This document shows, piece by piece, positions 19,385-28,424 of a DNA stretch of 35,561 nt. Position 1 is the first letter of the stretch. Every line of letters starts with the position of its first letter. This DNA comes from an uncultured Clostridium sp. (GTDB lineage Bacteria; Bacillota; Clostridia; TANB77; CAG-508). The notes below the pieces were generated by a model. It saw only the letters and a list, made by a program, of their open reading frames with translations. It did no database searches and was not told where the DNA came from. The stretch is taken from NCBI GenBank assembly GCA_948471035.1, contig CAOKRC010000019.1:1-35561 (forward strand), written 5' to 3'. The position numbers and the translations under genes are program-made.

Positions 19385-19460
19385 TATAAAAGAGAGGAAA
19401 TTATTTTGTAACTTATTAACAAAAATCTTCGAAGATTTATCAAAAAGGTACTATGAGCAT

Positions 19461-19507
19461 AGGAAAACAAAGTGGTATATTCATAAAATTACTACTTTGT
19501 TTTTCCT
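19461..19507 (+). terminator. Terminator after the NUDIX gene
   Basis: AGGAAAACAAAGT pairs with ACTTTGTTTTTCCT with one bulge, over a 20-base loop. The spacer from 19385 to 19620 holds nothing else that I can support. Confidence 0.65.
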
Positions 19508-19620
19508 TTAGTATACTATACTAAAATTTCTTTATATAAAAAATCTTCTAATTTATATAGTTCAATAATTCTCTACCGAATATTGTAATATGAAATCTTT
19601 CTATATTTAAAGAATTTATA

Positions 19621-20415
19621 TTACTGGCAGGTGTTAATGTAGTCTAATTCTAATATTCCAAGATTCTGTAATTTTATAAAAGATTTTACTATATAAGCCC
19701 AGTCTTTTACCATTACACCTTCGTCATTCATTCCTTCTTGCAATAGTATATATCCCATTTCTCCTACTTGCAATTCATTATATGCTTTAAAATCTTTACA
19801 AAATATTGTAGTTTTATCATCTAGTACTACATTTCTATCTTTAAATTTAAAAGGTACAGACTTAAACTTATTTTCTTCATTTACATGTTGTTCAATGTTT
19901 TTCTCATAATATTTCCTATTACCATTTTTTATATATTCTTTTATTATTTTCAAAAGATTTATATCAGCTTTATTTAATGAATTAACGATCTCACATAATG
20001 TTTCTTTGTCATCATATTCTTTGCTCATTATAAAATCAATAACTAGTTCTATATAAATATCTACTGTTTCTGGTATACTTGTTAATAGTATATTTCTCAA
20101 ATGGTTTAAAACTATATATTCATTATGCTCGGATAAATAAAATATTTCATTCTTAAAATCTTCTATATCAATTTTTCGTTTTTCTAACTTTTCATTAAAT
20201 TTATCTAGTCTTCTTTTTACATACTCTGGACTAGCTAATTCAAATGTCCAATTAATTGCATAAGTAAAAATTGGAATTATTGAAAATGCTGGATTAACTG
20301 AACTTAAAATTCCAGATCCAATATTAGTTATTTCTTCTATATTTTTTATTCTATTAATTGTTTTTTCTTTTAATATAATTTTATGATGACCTTTTAATTT
20401 ATTAGTTTTATGCAT
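19621..20415 (-). CDS. Unknown protein divergent from DUF3800
   Basis: The protein has about 264 residues from ATG 20415, chosen for the TTGGAGGAAG site directly upstream; the longer frame to 20487 would need a TTG without one. A short hydrophobic stretch ('GSGILSSVNPAFSIIPIF', about residues 34-51) may insert into or lie on a membrane. The middle is helical and charged, and the C-terminal 80 residues look like a small beta/winged domain ending 'LQNLGILELDYINTC'. I do not recognise the family. Its divergent pairing with a DUF3800 gene suggests shared regulation and perhaps a defence or mobile-DNA role, which is inference. Confidence 0.7.
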   Translation of the reverse strand: MHKTNKLKGHHKIILKEKTINRIKNIEEITNIGSGILSSVNPAFSIIPIFTYAINWTFELASPEYVKRRLDKFNEKLEKRKIDIEDFKNEIFYLSEHNEYIVLNHLRNILLTSIPETVDIYIELVIDFIMSKEYDDKETLCEIVNSLNKADINLLKIIKEYIKNGNRKYYEKNIEQHVNEENKFKSVPFKFKDRNVVLDDKTTIFCKDFKAYNELQVGEMGYILLQEGMNDEGVMVKDWAYIVKSFIKLQNLGILELDYINTCQ

Positions 20416-20561
20416 TTCTTCCTCCAAACTAAATGTTGGCTTAATTGTATCATATCTTTGTATAGTGAGCAATATTCTATTTTGCAAAAAAATGTTTGCT
20501 TAAACTATTGAACTTTATATATTTTTTTGTTAAAATATGTAAAAAGCTTAGGAGAGATATT

Positions 20562-21278
20562 ATGATCAGTATGTATATAGATGAATCTGGAAGTATTCAT
20601 CCCACATCACAAAAACTAAATAGATATTTTGTTATTGGAATAGTTATACCAAAAGATTCTAAAAAACTGAAAAGAGTTTATAAAACTTTCATACGAAAAA
20701 ATATAGATACTTTAAAGAAACTAGACACAGAAGGAAAAATGTTTAATCAAGAAGGTAAATTTATAGAATTAAAAGGATATTCTATGGACAAACCAATGAA
20801 ATTAAACTTTATAAATTTCTTCTGTCAAAACGATTTATTAGAAGTACGTTATATTATTTTAGATAATAACTTGTTAGACGAAAGATTTATAAAAAATAAA
20901 GCCAGAACATTTAATTATTTACTAAAAATATTTTTAATCAATTCAATAAAAAGGAAATACATACAAGATAAAGAAATATTTTTACAAATTGATGAAAGAA
21001 ATGTGAAAACTGACTCAAAATATTCTTTAGAAGATTATCTAAATCAAGAGTTATTGTTAAACGATAATTTAATAGATAATGTGCAAGTACAATATTTTGA
21101 TTCATCTCAAAATTGTTTCATACAAATTGCTGATGTATTTTCAAATTTAATGTATTCAAATTTAATTACAAAAGGAAGTTATCAAAAAGAATTACAACAA
21201 TTGAAACAAGATGGCTATATACTGCCACCATTCATTTTTCCACAAGAAATATTTCAAAACAAGATTAAAAAACTATAA
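20562..21278 (+). CDS. DUF3800 domain protein (RNase H-like fold)
   Basis: The protein has about 238 residues from ATG 20562 with AGGAGA upstream; the earlier in-frame start at 20496 has none. It opens with MYIDESGSIHP, the YxDESG motif of DUF3800. A central QIDERN and a late IQIADVFSNLMY, with the conserved aspartate, follow in the family order. DUF3800 proteins resemble RNase H-fold nucleases and are often found near phage, RM or other mobile genes. The activity is unproven for most members. Confidence 0.85.
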   Translation: MISMYIDESGSIHPTSQKLNRYFVIGIVIPKDSKKLKRVYKTFIRKNIDTLKKLDTEGKMFNQEGKFIELKGYSMDKPMKLNFINFFCQNDLLEVRYIILDNNLLDERFIKNKARTFNYLLKIFLINSIKRKYIQDKEIFLQIDERNVKTDSKYSLEDYLNQELLLNDNLIDNVQVQYFDSSQNCFIQIADVFSNLMYSNLITKGSYQKELQQLKQDGYILPPFIFPQEIFQNKIKKL

Positions 21279-21295
21279 GTTGCATATACTATTAA

Positions 21296-21386
21296 AGAAT
21301 TGATGTAACAGTAAATCTAAGTAAGATTCCATTATCTCGGTAAGTGCTATATAATAGCATGATCTCTTAGTAATTACATCAATTCT
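21296..21386 (+). ncRNA. Structured RNA element, copy 1 (riboswitch-like, unassigned class)
   Basis: A perfect 13-bp closing stem (21296-21308 against 21374-21386) encloses AACAGTAA, CTAAG/CTTAG, AGATT/GATCT and an apical TGCTAT/ATAGCA hairpin preceded by GGTAAG. The same parts in the same order recur at 21456-21540. The two copies share loop sequence but differ in stem sequence, as expected for a selected RNA. It lies ahead of the P-type ATPase gene. I could not match it to a riboswitch class I know (yybP-ykoY, M-box, NiCo were considered). Confidence 0.6.
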
Positions 21387-21411
21387 ATTTTACATAAATT
21401 TTGATTTTTTT

Positions 21412-21437
21412 TGGAATTCCTATTGACTTTAGAATTC
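21412..21437 (+). terminator. Hairpin between the two RNA copies
   Basis: GGAATTC and GAATTCC pair over a 12-base loop. It is preceded, not followed, by a T-run, so its role is uncertain on the plus strand. Confidence 0.3.
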
Positions 21438-21455
21438 CAAAATGTTAAACTTAAT

Positions 21456-21540
21456 GTAGTTAAACAGTAAGTCCTTTTTTGTATGCCATAATCCAGGTAA
21501 GTGCTATGTGTTAGCATCATACTTAAGGCAATTTAACTAC
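21456..21540 (+). ncRNA. Structured RNA element, copy 2 (riboswitch-like, unassigned class)
   Basis: A closing stem GTAGTTAAA/TTTAACTAC encloses AACAGTAA, CCTT/AAGG, GTATG/CATAC and a TGCTA/TAGCA hairpin preceded by the same GGTAAGTGCTA. Compared with copy 1 the stems carry compensatory changes, for example GTATG/CATAC against AGATT/GATCT. A terminator follows 10 bases later and the P-ATPase start is about 140 bases downstream. Confidence 0.62.
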
Positions 21541-21550
21541 TTCTTATTTT

Positions 21551-21574
21551 GCCACTAATAAGTGGTATTTTTTA
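21551..21574 (+). terminator. Intrinsic terminator in the P-ATPase leader
   Basis: CCACT and AGTGG pair around AATA and are followed by a U-run. Placed between the tandem RNAs and the coding start, it is suited to attenuation of the ATPase gene. Confidence 0.65.
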
Positions 21575-21680
21575 TGCCATAATAGTCTACTTAAATTTTT
21601 AAAAATTTCTTCTCTTTTTATGTCATATTAAAAAAGTACAAGCATAAAATGTACAAAACGAATGATAGGAGAGTGGATTT

Positions 21681-24343
21681 ATGTGGCATACGAAAGATGT
21701 TGAAGAAACAAGAAGAAATTTAAGGACAAACTTAGAAATGGGTTTAACAGAGGAGGAAGTAAGAGAAAGGTTAGAGAAAAATGGTCCAAATAAATTACAG
21801 GATAAGAAAAAAGAAAGTATTATCATTAAATTTATAAAGCAATTTAATGATTTTATGATTATCATACTTATAATAGCCTCTGGTATTTCAGCAGTAATGG
21901 CATATTTAGAAGGGTCAGGAGATTATTTTGATTCAATTATAATAATAGCAATAGTAGTATTTAATGCTATAATGGGACTAGTTCAAGAAGCAAAAGCAGA
22001 AAAGTCATTAGAAGCATTAAAGAAAATGTCTAGCCCTACTGCAAAAGTAAAAAGAAATGGCAAAATTACTACTATTCCAAGTGAAGAAGTAGTAGTAGGA
22101 GATATAATAGTATTAGAAGCAGGAAACTATGTGCCAGCAGATTGTAGGCTAATTAAAACCTCAAATTTAAAGGTAGAAGAATCTGCTCTAACAGGAGAAA
22201 CTGTACCAGTTTTGAAAGATGCAAATATCATATTAAAACAAGATGTAACCATTGGAGATATAGTAAATATGGTTTATGCAACAACAATTGTAGTAGGAGG
22301 ACACCGGAGAAGCTATTGTAACAGAGACAGGAATGTCAACAAAGCTAGGAACAATTGCAAAAATGATCATACAAGATGAATCGCCAGAAACTCCAATACA
22401 GAAGAAATTAGGAGAAGTAGGAAAAACTTTAGGTGTTGCATGTTTATTAATATGTCTTGCAATATTTATAATAGGAATATTCAAAAAAATACCAGTAGTA
22501 GAAATGTTTATGACATCAGTTGGACTTGCAGTAGCAGCAATACCAGAAGGGCTTCCTGCAATTGTTACAATTATGCTATCAATAGGAGTTACTAAAATGG
22601 CGAGAAAAAATGCAATAATTAGAAAACTACCAGCCGTAGAAACATTAGGAAGTAGTAGTGTAATATGTTCAGATAAAACAGGAACTTTAACACAAAATAA
22701 AATGAAAGTAGTAGAATTAAAAGATATACACGGTAGTATAGTAATAGAAAAAGAATATAAATTTATATTAAACCTTGCAAGTATGTGTACAGATAGTTAC
22801 ATAGAAAATCAAAATGGAACATTAGTAGCAATGGGAGAAGCAACAGAAATTGCAATTGTAAATGAAGCATTACGAATTGGAGAAAATAAAAATGAATTGT
22901 ATAGAGACTATCCAAGAATTGCAGATATACCATTTGATTCTGGAAGAAAATTAATGACAACAGTTCATAAGTTAGAAAATAAATATAGAATAATAACAAA
23001 AGGAGCTCCAGACGTATTACTAGATAGATGTATAAATTATTATTATAATGGGGAAGTAACAAGCCTAACAAGCAATATAAAAAATAAAATAAATACAGAA
23101 AATCTAAAACTTGCAAATGATGCATTAAGAGTACTTGCAGTAGCATATAAAGATGTAGACATATTACCTACAAAAATAGATACTACTACCTTAGAACAAG
23201 GGCTTAATTTTGTAGGACTAATTGGAATGATAGATCCACCAAGAGATGGTGTAAAAGAAGCAGTAGCAACCTGTAAAAAAGCAGGTATAAAAACAGTTAT
23301 GATAACAGGAGACCATATCAAAACAGCTACAGCAATAGCTAAAAACTTAGGAATATTAAAACAAAACGATATAGCAATTACAGGAGCTGAATTAGATAAA
23401 ATAACAGATGAAGACCTACAAAAGAGCATAATGAAATATTCAGTATTTGCAAGAGTATCACCAGAGCACAAAGTAAGAATTGTAAAAGCTTTTAGAAGTA
23501 CAGGTGCAGTAGTTGCAATGACAGGTGACCGGAGTAAATGATGCACCGGCCCTAAAAAATGCAGATATAGGAATAGCTATGGGAAAAAATGGTACAGATG
23601 TAGCAAAAAATGCTGCGGATATGATATTAACAGATGATAACTTTGTAACAATAGTAGAAGCGGTAAAACAAGGAAGAAATATTTTTGAAAACATAAGAAA
23701 AGCAGTACACTTCTTAATAGCAACAAACATAGGTGAGATTGTAACAATATTTTTAGGGCTTATACTTGGGTTAAAATCACCATTACTTGCAATACATTTG
23801 TTATGGATAAATTTAGTAACAGACTCAATACCAGCAATTGCTTTAGGTTTAGAGAAATCAGATAAGGATATAATGAATAGGAAGCCACGAGACGCAAAAA
23901 AAGGAATATTTGCAGATGGATTATGGGGAAAAATATTTGTTGAAGGAATAATGATAGGAATACTTACATTATTTGCATTTAGTTTGGGAAATAATTTATA
24001 TGGAATAGAAACAGGAAGAACAATGGCATTTTTATCTTTAGGACTACTTGAACTTGTACATAGTTTCAATATAAAAAGTGAAGAATCAATATTTAAGGTA
24101 GGTTTTTTTGAAAATAAATACTTAGTGGGAGCATTAATTTTAGGAACAATATTACAAGTAGGAGTAGTATGCGTGCCTAGTGTAGCAAATATATTTAACC
24201 TAGTACAATTAAATGTTACACAATGGATATATGTAGCATTAATATCAATATCCCCTATTATAATAATGGAAATACAAAAGAAATTTAATGAGATCAAATT
24301 TGGAAAAGTTGTGTATGGATATAAAGAAAGAAGTGACTATTAA
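21681..24343 (+). CDS. PMCA-type cation (Ca2+) P-type ATPase (spans two CGG recoding sites)
   Basis: The corrected protein has about 886 residues, the normal length for bacterial SERCA/PMCA-like pumps. The N-terminal cation domain includes 'GLTEEEVRERLEKNGPNKL'. The actuator domain has 'VEESALTGETVPV', followed by PEGLPA in M4. The phosphorylation motif is DKTGTLT (Asp331), KGAPD is in the N domain and TGDGVNDAPAL is the hinge. C-terminal helices follow. The family exports Ca2+ or related divalent ions. Standard frames give three pieces. The breaks at 22305 and 23530 are CGG before glycine, the second inside TGDG. Tandem structured RNAs and a terminator precede it, which suggests ion- or metabolite-controlled attenuation. 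Confidence 0.92.
22305..22307 (+). other. CGG +1 recoding site 4 (P-ATPase actuator region)
   Basis: CGG follows CAC at codon 209. Dropping C gives GGA and restores VVGGHGEAIVTETGM. Confidence 0.86.
23530..23532 (+). other. CGG +1 recoding site 5 (P-ATPase TGDG motif)
   Basis: CGG follows GAC in frame. Dropping C gives GGA and restores TGDGVNDAPALKNADIG. In the zero frame TGA follows two codons later. Confidence 0.88.
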
Positions 24344-24353
24344 ATAAAAAAGG

Positions 24354-24390
24354 AATACATCTCTAACGGCCAGACAGAGATGTATTTTTC
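24354..24390. terminator. Bidirectional terminator after the P-ATPase
   Basis: AATACATCTCT (24354-24364) pairs with AGAGATGTATT (24376-24386), with T-runs on both outer sides. Confidence 0.8.
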
Positions 24391-24605
24391 TTGTCCAATT
24401 TTCTTATTGTAACAATTAATGCTATCAATAAAGCAACAGTGACAAGAGTTACCATTGTAAGTTCAATAAAAAGTATGTATATAAATACTAAATAAACTTG
24501 TTCGAATAACATATGTACTGCCATCATTTCATAAGGAAGCGACACATCACACTCTGTTTTGCTCATCGAATGAAAGATTACAATTGACTTTTTGATAAAA
24601 ACCAA
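24363..24605 (-). CDS. Possible small holin-like/type I toxin peptide
   Basis: An 80-codon frame ends with a single membrane helix ('MVTLVTVALLIALIVTI') and a basic tail, and its last codons lie in the terminator stem. That layout recalls small holin-like toxin genes of clostridia. None of the candidate starts (24605, 24566, 24527) has a good ribosome binding site, so it may not be translated. A short peptide from 24527 or later would fit the toxin family best. Confidence 0.28.
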   Translation of the reverse strand: MVFIKKSIVIFHSMSKTECDVSLPYEMMAVHMLFEQVYLVFIYILFIELTMVTLVTVALLIALIVTIRKLDKKNTSLSGR

Positions 24606-24694
24606 GCAAACATATAAAATTTCTTAAAAATAATTGTAATTTCTGTGTAATAATAATAAAATAGAACTAGAAAATTAAAAAGGGGAACAAAGCA

Positions 24695-26585
24695 ATGAAA
24701 AAAATACTAAAAAGAACAATACTATTTATTTGTATTTTTATAGGGATAATACTACTATCTAATAATTCAAATGCAAGTGGAGGATTAGAATTAAGAAATC
24801 TAAATTATGATGTAACATTAAATGATGATGGCTCAGCAGATGTTACTGAAACTTGGAGAATTAGCATAGAAGACACTAACACTTTATTTAAGACATTTGA
24901 AGTAGATAGTTCTAAATATAAAGAAATAACTAACGTAAAAGTAACAGAAGTTAAGTCAAGTGAAAATCTTGAATTTACTCCAATTAATCAATATAAATAC
25001 CATGTAGATAAAAATTGTTATTATGCTCTAATATATAAAGGAAAATTTGAAATAGCATGGGGAGCACATGCAGAAGATACAACTAAAACTTATAGAATCA
25101 GCTATAAAATTATAGATGTAGTAAAAAATTATAATGATTGTGCTGAATTCTATTGGCAATTTATAGGCACAGACTCTGAAATTCCAGCAGATTATATTGA
25201 AGGAACAATAAAATTACCATATTCAGTTGAAAATATAGAAGATTTAAGAGTATGGGCACATGGACCATTAAATGGAAATATAGAAAAAGTATCAAATAAT
25301 ACTGTAAGATTTACAGTAGAAGATTTTGAATCAAATACTATGTTAGAAGCAAGAGTTGTAACACCAAATAATATATTTAACCACAATTTAAACACATCAA
25401 ACAAAAATAAGTTAAACAGTATTTTAAATGAAGAACAAACTTGGGCAGATGAGGCAAATAGAAAAAGAGAGCAAATAGCAAAACGAATTGAAAACCAAAG
25501 AAAAATGTTAATAATAGGTTTTATAATTACAAACATTTTAGGACTTATACTAACTATAGTAATAATTAAAAAAATCATAAAATATCATAAAGAACTAAAA
25601 AATACACCGATAATAAAGCCAAATCAAAAACTTGATTATTATAGAGATATTCAGGATGAAAACCAAACACCAGGAGAAGCAGGATTTTTATATTATTTTA
25701 AAGCTACAGGCTTACAATATAATATGACTAAAATTGTATCTGCTACAATGCTAGACCTATGTATGAAAAAGCATATCAGTTTTGAGCAAATACCAGATAA
25801 AAAAGAGCAAATAAGAGTGAACTTAGTAAGCAAAAATAAAGAGGAATTAAAAAAAGATGAAAAAATAGTATATGAGCTATTAGAAAAGGTACCAAAAAAT
25901 GATACTAATTCATTTACAATGAAAGAATTTGAAAAATACGCAAGCAATCATTCTTCGAAAATTCTAAGTACATTTACGAAAATTGAAACTATTGTTAAAA
26001 AATCTCAAGAGAAAGTAGGAAATTATAGTAAAGATTCAATAACAAAATCTCAAAATTGGTCTATGAAAGGAATAGCATATATATTCATTGGTATTATAAG
26101 CATAATAGCAATGTGGTTACTTGCGATACCATGTATAATAGCTGCAATATATTGTTTTAAAATATCAGGAAGATATAATACTTTAACTGAAAAAGGAATG
26201 AACGAAAGAGAAAAACTAAATGGTTTAAAAAAATATATGGAAGATTTTTCTATGATGAAAGAAAAATCTGTACCAGAATTAGTACTTTGGGAAAAATACT
26301 TAATATATGCAACAGTATTTGGAATAGCAAATAAGGTACTAAAACAACTAAAAGTAGTATATCCTGAAATTTTAGATGAATCGTATCTCTCATCAAATGG
26401 ATACACATATTTGTATTTAATGTATTCACCAAAATTTGACAATTCATTTATAAATACATTAAACAACTGTGTTACAACATCCTACCACAGTGCAACAAAC
26501 TATTCATCAGGCTCAGGAGGAGGCGGAGGCTTCTCTTCTGGCGGAGGTTTCGGTGGCGGAGGTGGCCGGAATGGGAGGAAGATAG
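24695..26585 (+). CDS. DUF2207 membrane protein (ends after one CGG recoding site)
   Basis: The protein has about 629 residues. A signal sequence (1-28, ending NASG) precedes the extracellular DUF2207 domain ('LELRNLNYDVTLNDDGSADV', '...YRISYKIIDVVKNYND'). A membrane helix at about 275-297, a cytoplasmic domain and two helices at about 453-487 follow. The tail is glycine-rich ('GGGGGFSSGGGFGGGGG'). This is the standard layout of the family, whose role is unknown. At 26567 the zero frame reads GRNGRKIESYY, while the +1 frame reads GGMGGR and stops at 26585. The second matches the usual glycine-rich end of DUF2207 proteins. Confidence 0.88.
26567..26569 (+). other. CGG +1 recoding site 6 (DUF2207 tail)
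   Basis: CGG follows GGC at codon 625. Dropping C gives GGA and the tail GMGGR-stop. This is the weakest site on its own because both tails are short and open. Confidence 0.65.
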
Positions 26586-26604
26586 AGTCATACTATTAAA
26601 AAAT

Positions 26605-26636
26605 AAAGGATACAGCTAGAAGCTAGTATCCTTTTT
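26605..26636 (+). terminator. Terminator after DUF2207
   Basis: AAAGGATAC pairs with GTATCCTTT, followed by a T-run. Confidence 0.8.
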
Positions 26637-26716
26637 GTACCGTCATAACATTCTAATTATGACTTTATTGTAATAATAGTATATTCATATAGTTTAAACT
26701 TATTCATAAAAGTACT

Positions 26717-26740
26717 AAAGAGCCATTCTAGGCTCTTTTT
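26717..26740 (+). terminator. Second terminator hairpin before the convergent toxin gene
   Basis: AAAGAGCC pairs with GGCTCTTT around ATTCTA, followed by a T-run. Confidence 0.75.
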
Positions 26741-26821
26741 ATTTAAAAAATTATTACAATTGCTGTATTCTAACAACAATTTTATTGTAATTTAATTATA
26801 GCATGAAATATATTAATTTGT

Positions 26822-27400
26822 CTATATTTTCTCTAATATTTTTTTTCTTAAATTTTCAAAGGTTGTTGTATTAGTAATTTGTTTTAGTTCTCCCAATTGA
26901 TTTTTTAACTTTGAAATATATAAATCTTTATCTTTCAATTGCCTTTCAAAATGTTTATAATAATCGATTAAATCCAAAGTTGCTGATAATTCAATATCTA
27001 TATTTTTCATTTCTTCTTTACTTAATGTTGTTATATATGAGTCAAGTCTGGCTTTACTTACACACATTACATTTGAAACGTTTGCATAACCATCTAGAAT
27101 TATATTTCCATTTTCGTTATTTTTTGTAGGTATGGGAACAATACATGAAATATTTTTATTTTTATGAGATATAGGGACAACAATTACATTTCCAGATCTA
27201 GAATTTCTAGTATTATTTTGAACAATTATACAAGGTCTTTCCTTTTGTATTTCTGAACCAACGCCAATACCAAAATTGCAACTATAAACTTCACACCTCT
27301 TGACTATTCTTTTAGTCGCATTAATAGAATTTGCATCTAAATAGATTTTAGTTTTAATCCAATCTAATAAATTTTGTATTTTTGATAATTCTATTTGCAT
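26822..27400 (-). CDS. PemK/MazF-like toxin with extended C-terminus
   Basis: The protein has about 192 residues from ATG 27400, chosen because AGGAGG stands eight bases upstream. The core (about residues 35-125) matches the PemK/MazF endoribonuclease fold: 'YSCNFGIGVGSEIQKERPC', 'NVIVVPISHKNK' and 'SNVMCVSKARLDS'. The family cuts mRNA and is normally neutralised by an antitoxin gene directly upstream. No such gene is visible here; the adjacent upstream DNA is non-coding. N-terminal and C-terminal helical extensions ('FERQLKDKDLYISKLKNQL') are longer than in MazF and could hold a fused inhibitor or a partner surface. Confidence 0.82.
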   Translation of the reverse strand: MQIELSKIQNLLDWIKTKIYLDANSINATKRIVKRCEVYSCNFGIGVGSEIQKERPCIIVQNNTRNSRSGNVIVVPISHKNKNISCIVPIPTKNNENGNIILDGYANVSNVMCVSKARLDSYITTLSKEEMKNIDIELSATLDLIDYYKHFERQLKDKDLYISKLKNQLGELKQITNTTTFENLRKKILEKI

Positions 27401-27655
27401 AGGCAATCCTCCTTAATAAAAAAGTTTTATACAACTTAAGACTAAATACATTATAAAACGTTTGTTCGTAATAGTCAATGGCTATTTTTATAAAATCATT
27501 AGAGCAAGATAACCATAATATCAGAAAAGGAAAAAGCAATAATAAGGCTTATCCTGAGTCAAGAATGTCCATCATAGAAGGTGGATATTTTTATTTAACC
27601 ATTTTTCCAAACAACGAATATACTATTTGTTAGATAGGTGTAAAAGGAGGAAAAA

Positions 27656-28424
27656 ATGGAAGAGATATTAAAAATTAAAGATGTAACAAAAAAATATCAG
27701 GCGAAAAATGGAGAAATAGAAGCAATTAAAAATGCTAGTTTTTCTGTAAAAGAAGGAGAATTTATTAGTATTATAGGACCAAGTGGATGTGGAAAATCAA
27801 CACTTTTATCAATTATAGCAGGTCTTGAAGAAAAAAATTCTGGGAATGTAGAGATAGAAGGAGAAGAAACTAAAGGAATAACAGATAAAATAGGATATAT
27901 GCTTCAAAAAGATAGTTTACTTGAATGGAGAACTATATATAATAATGTTCTATTTGGATTAGAAATTAGACGGAAATAAAAATGAGGAAAATAAAGCCTA
28001 TGTAGATTTGTTACTAAAAAAATATCATTTATATGAGTTTAAAGATAAACTACCTTCGCAACTATCCGGAGGAATGAGACAAAGAGTTGCTCTCATTAGA
28101 ACATTAGCAGTAAGACCTAAAATATTATTACTAGATGAGGCATTTTCTGCACTTGATTATCAAACAAGATTAATGGTAACAAAAGATGTATATGAAATAC
28201 TAAAAAATGAAAAAATTACAACAATAATGGTAACACACGATATTTCAGAAGCAATTAGTATGTCAGATAGAGTAGTGGTTTTAACAAAAAGGCCTACAGA
28301 GGTTAAATCTATATACGAAATCAATTTTGAAATGGAGAATAGAGATCCATTAAATTGTAGAAAAAGCCCTAAATTTAGTGAGTACTTTGACTGCTTATGG
28401 AAGGAGCTTGATGTACATGGATAA
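27656..28424 (+). CDS. ABC importer ATPase, SsuB/TauB-like (spans one CGG recoding site)
   Basis: The corrected protein has about 255 residues. Walker A is GPSGCGKST at 41-49 and the Q-loop region has '[15 protein letters not shown]'. The signature is LSGGMRQR, Walker B is [12 protein letters not shown] and the switch is VTHD. The '[11 protein letters not shown]' segment and 'LTKRPTEV' are typical of nitrate/sulfonate/taurine-type importers. Standard frames split it at 27971. Dropping C gives [12 protein letters not shown], as the family needs between the Q loop and the signature. The gene overlaps the permease by 8 bases. The operon continues with the permease and, 250 bases later, the binding protein. 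Confidence 0.9.
27971..27973 (+). other. CGG +1 recoding site 7 (ABC ATPase)
   Basis: CGG follows AGA at codon 106. Dropping C gives GGA. In the zero frame TAA follows two codons later, before the ABC signature. Confidence 0.87.

Noticed and set aside
21338-21340. CGG in RNA copy 1 as a further inserted C
   Set aside because: The segment has the same length as the matching part of copy 2 (ATCTCGG against ATCCAGG), and it is non-coding.
21296-21540. Tandem repeats ahead of the P-ATPase as a short CRISPR array
   Set aside because: Only two copies exist, they are about 85-90 bases long with internal stems and differ in stem sequence, unlike CRISPR repeats. No cas gene is present.
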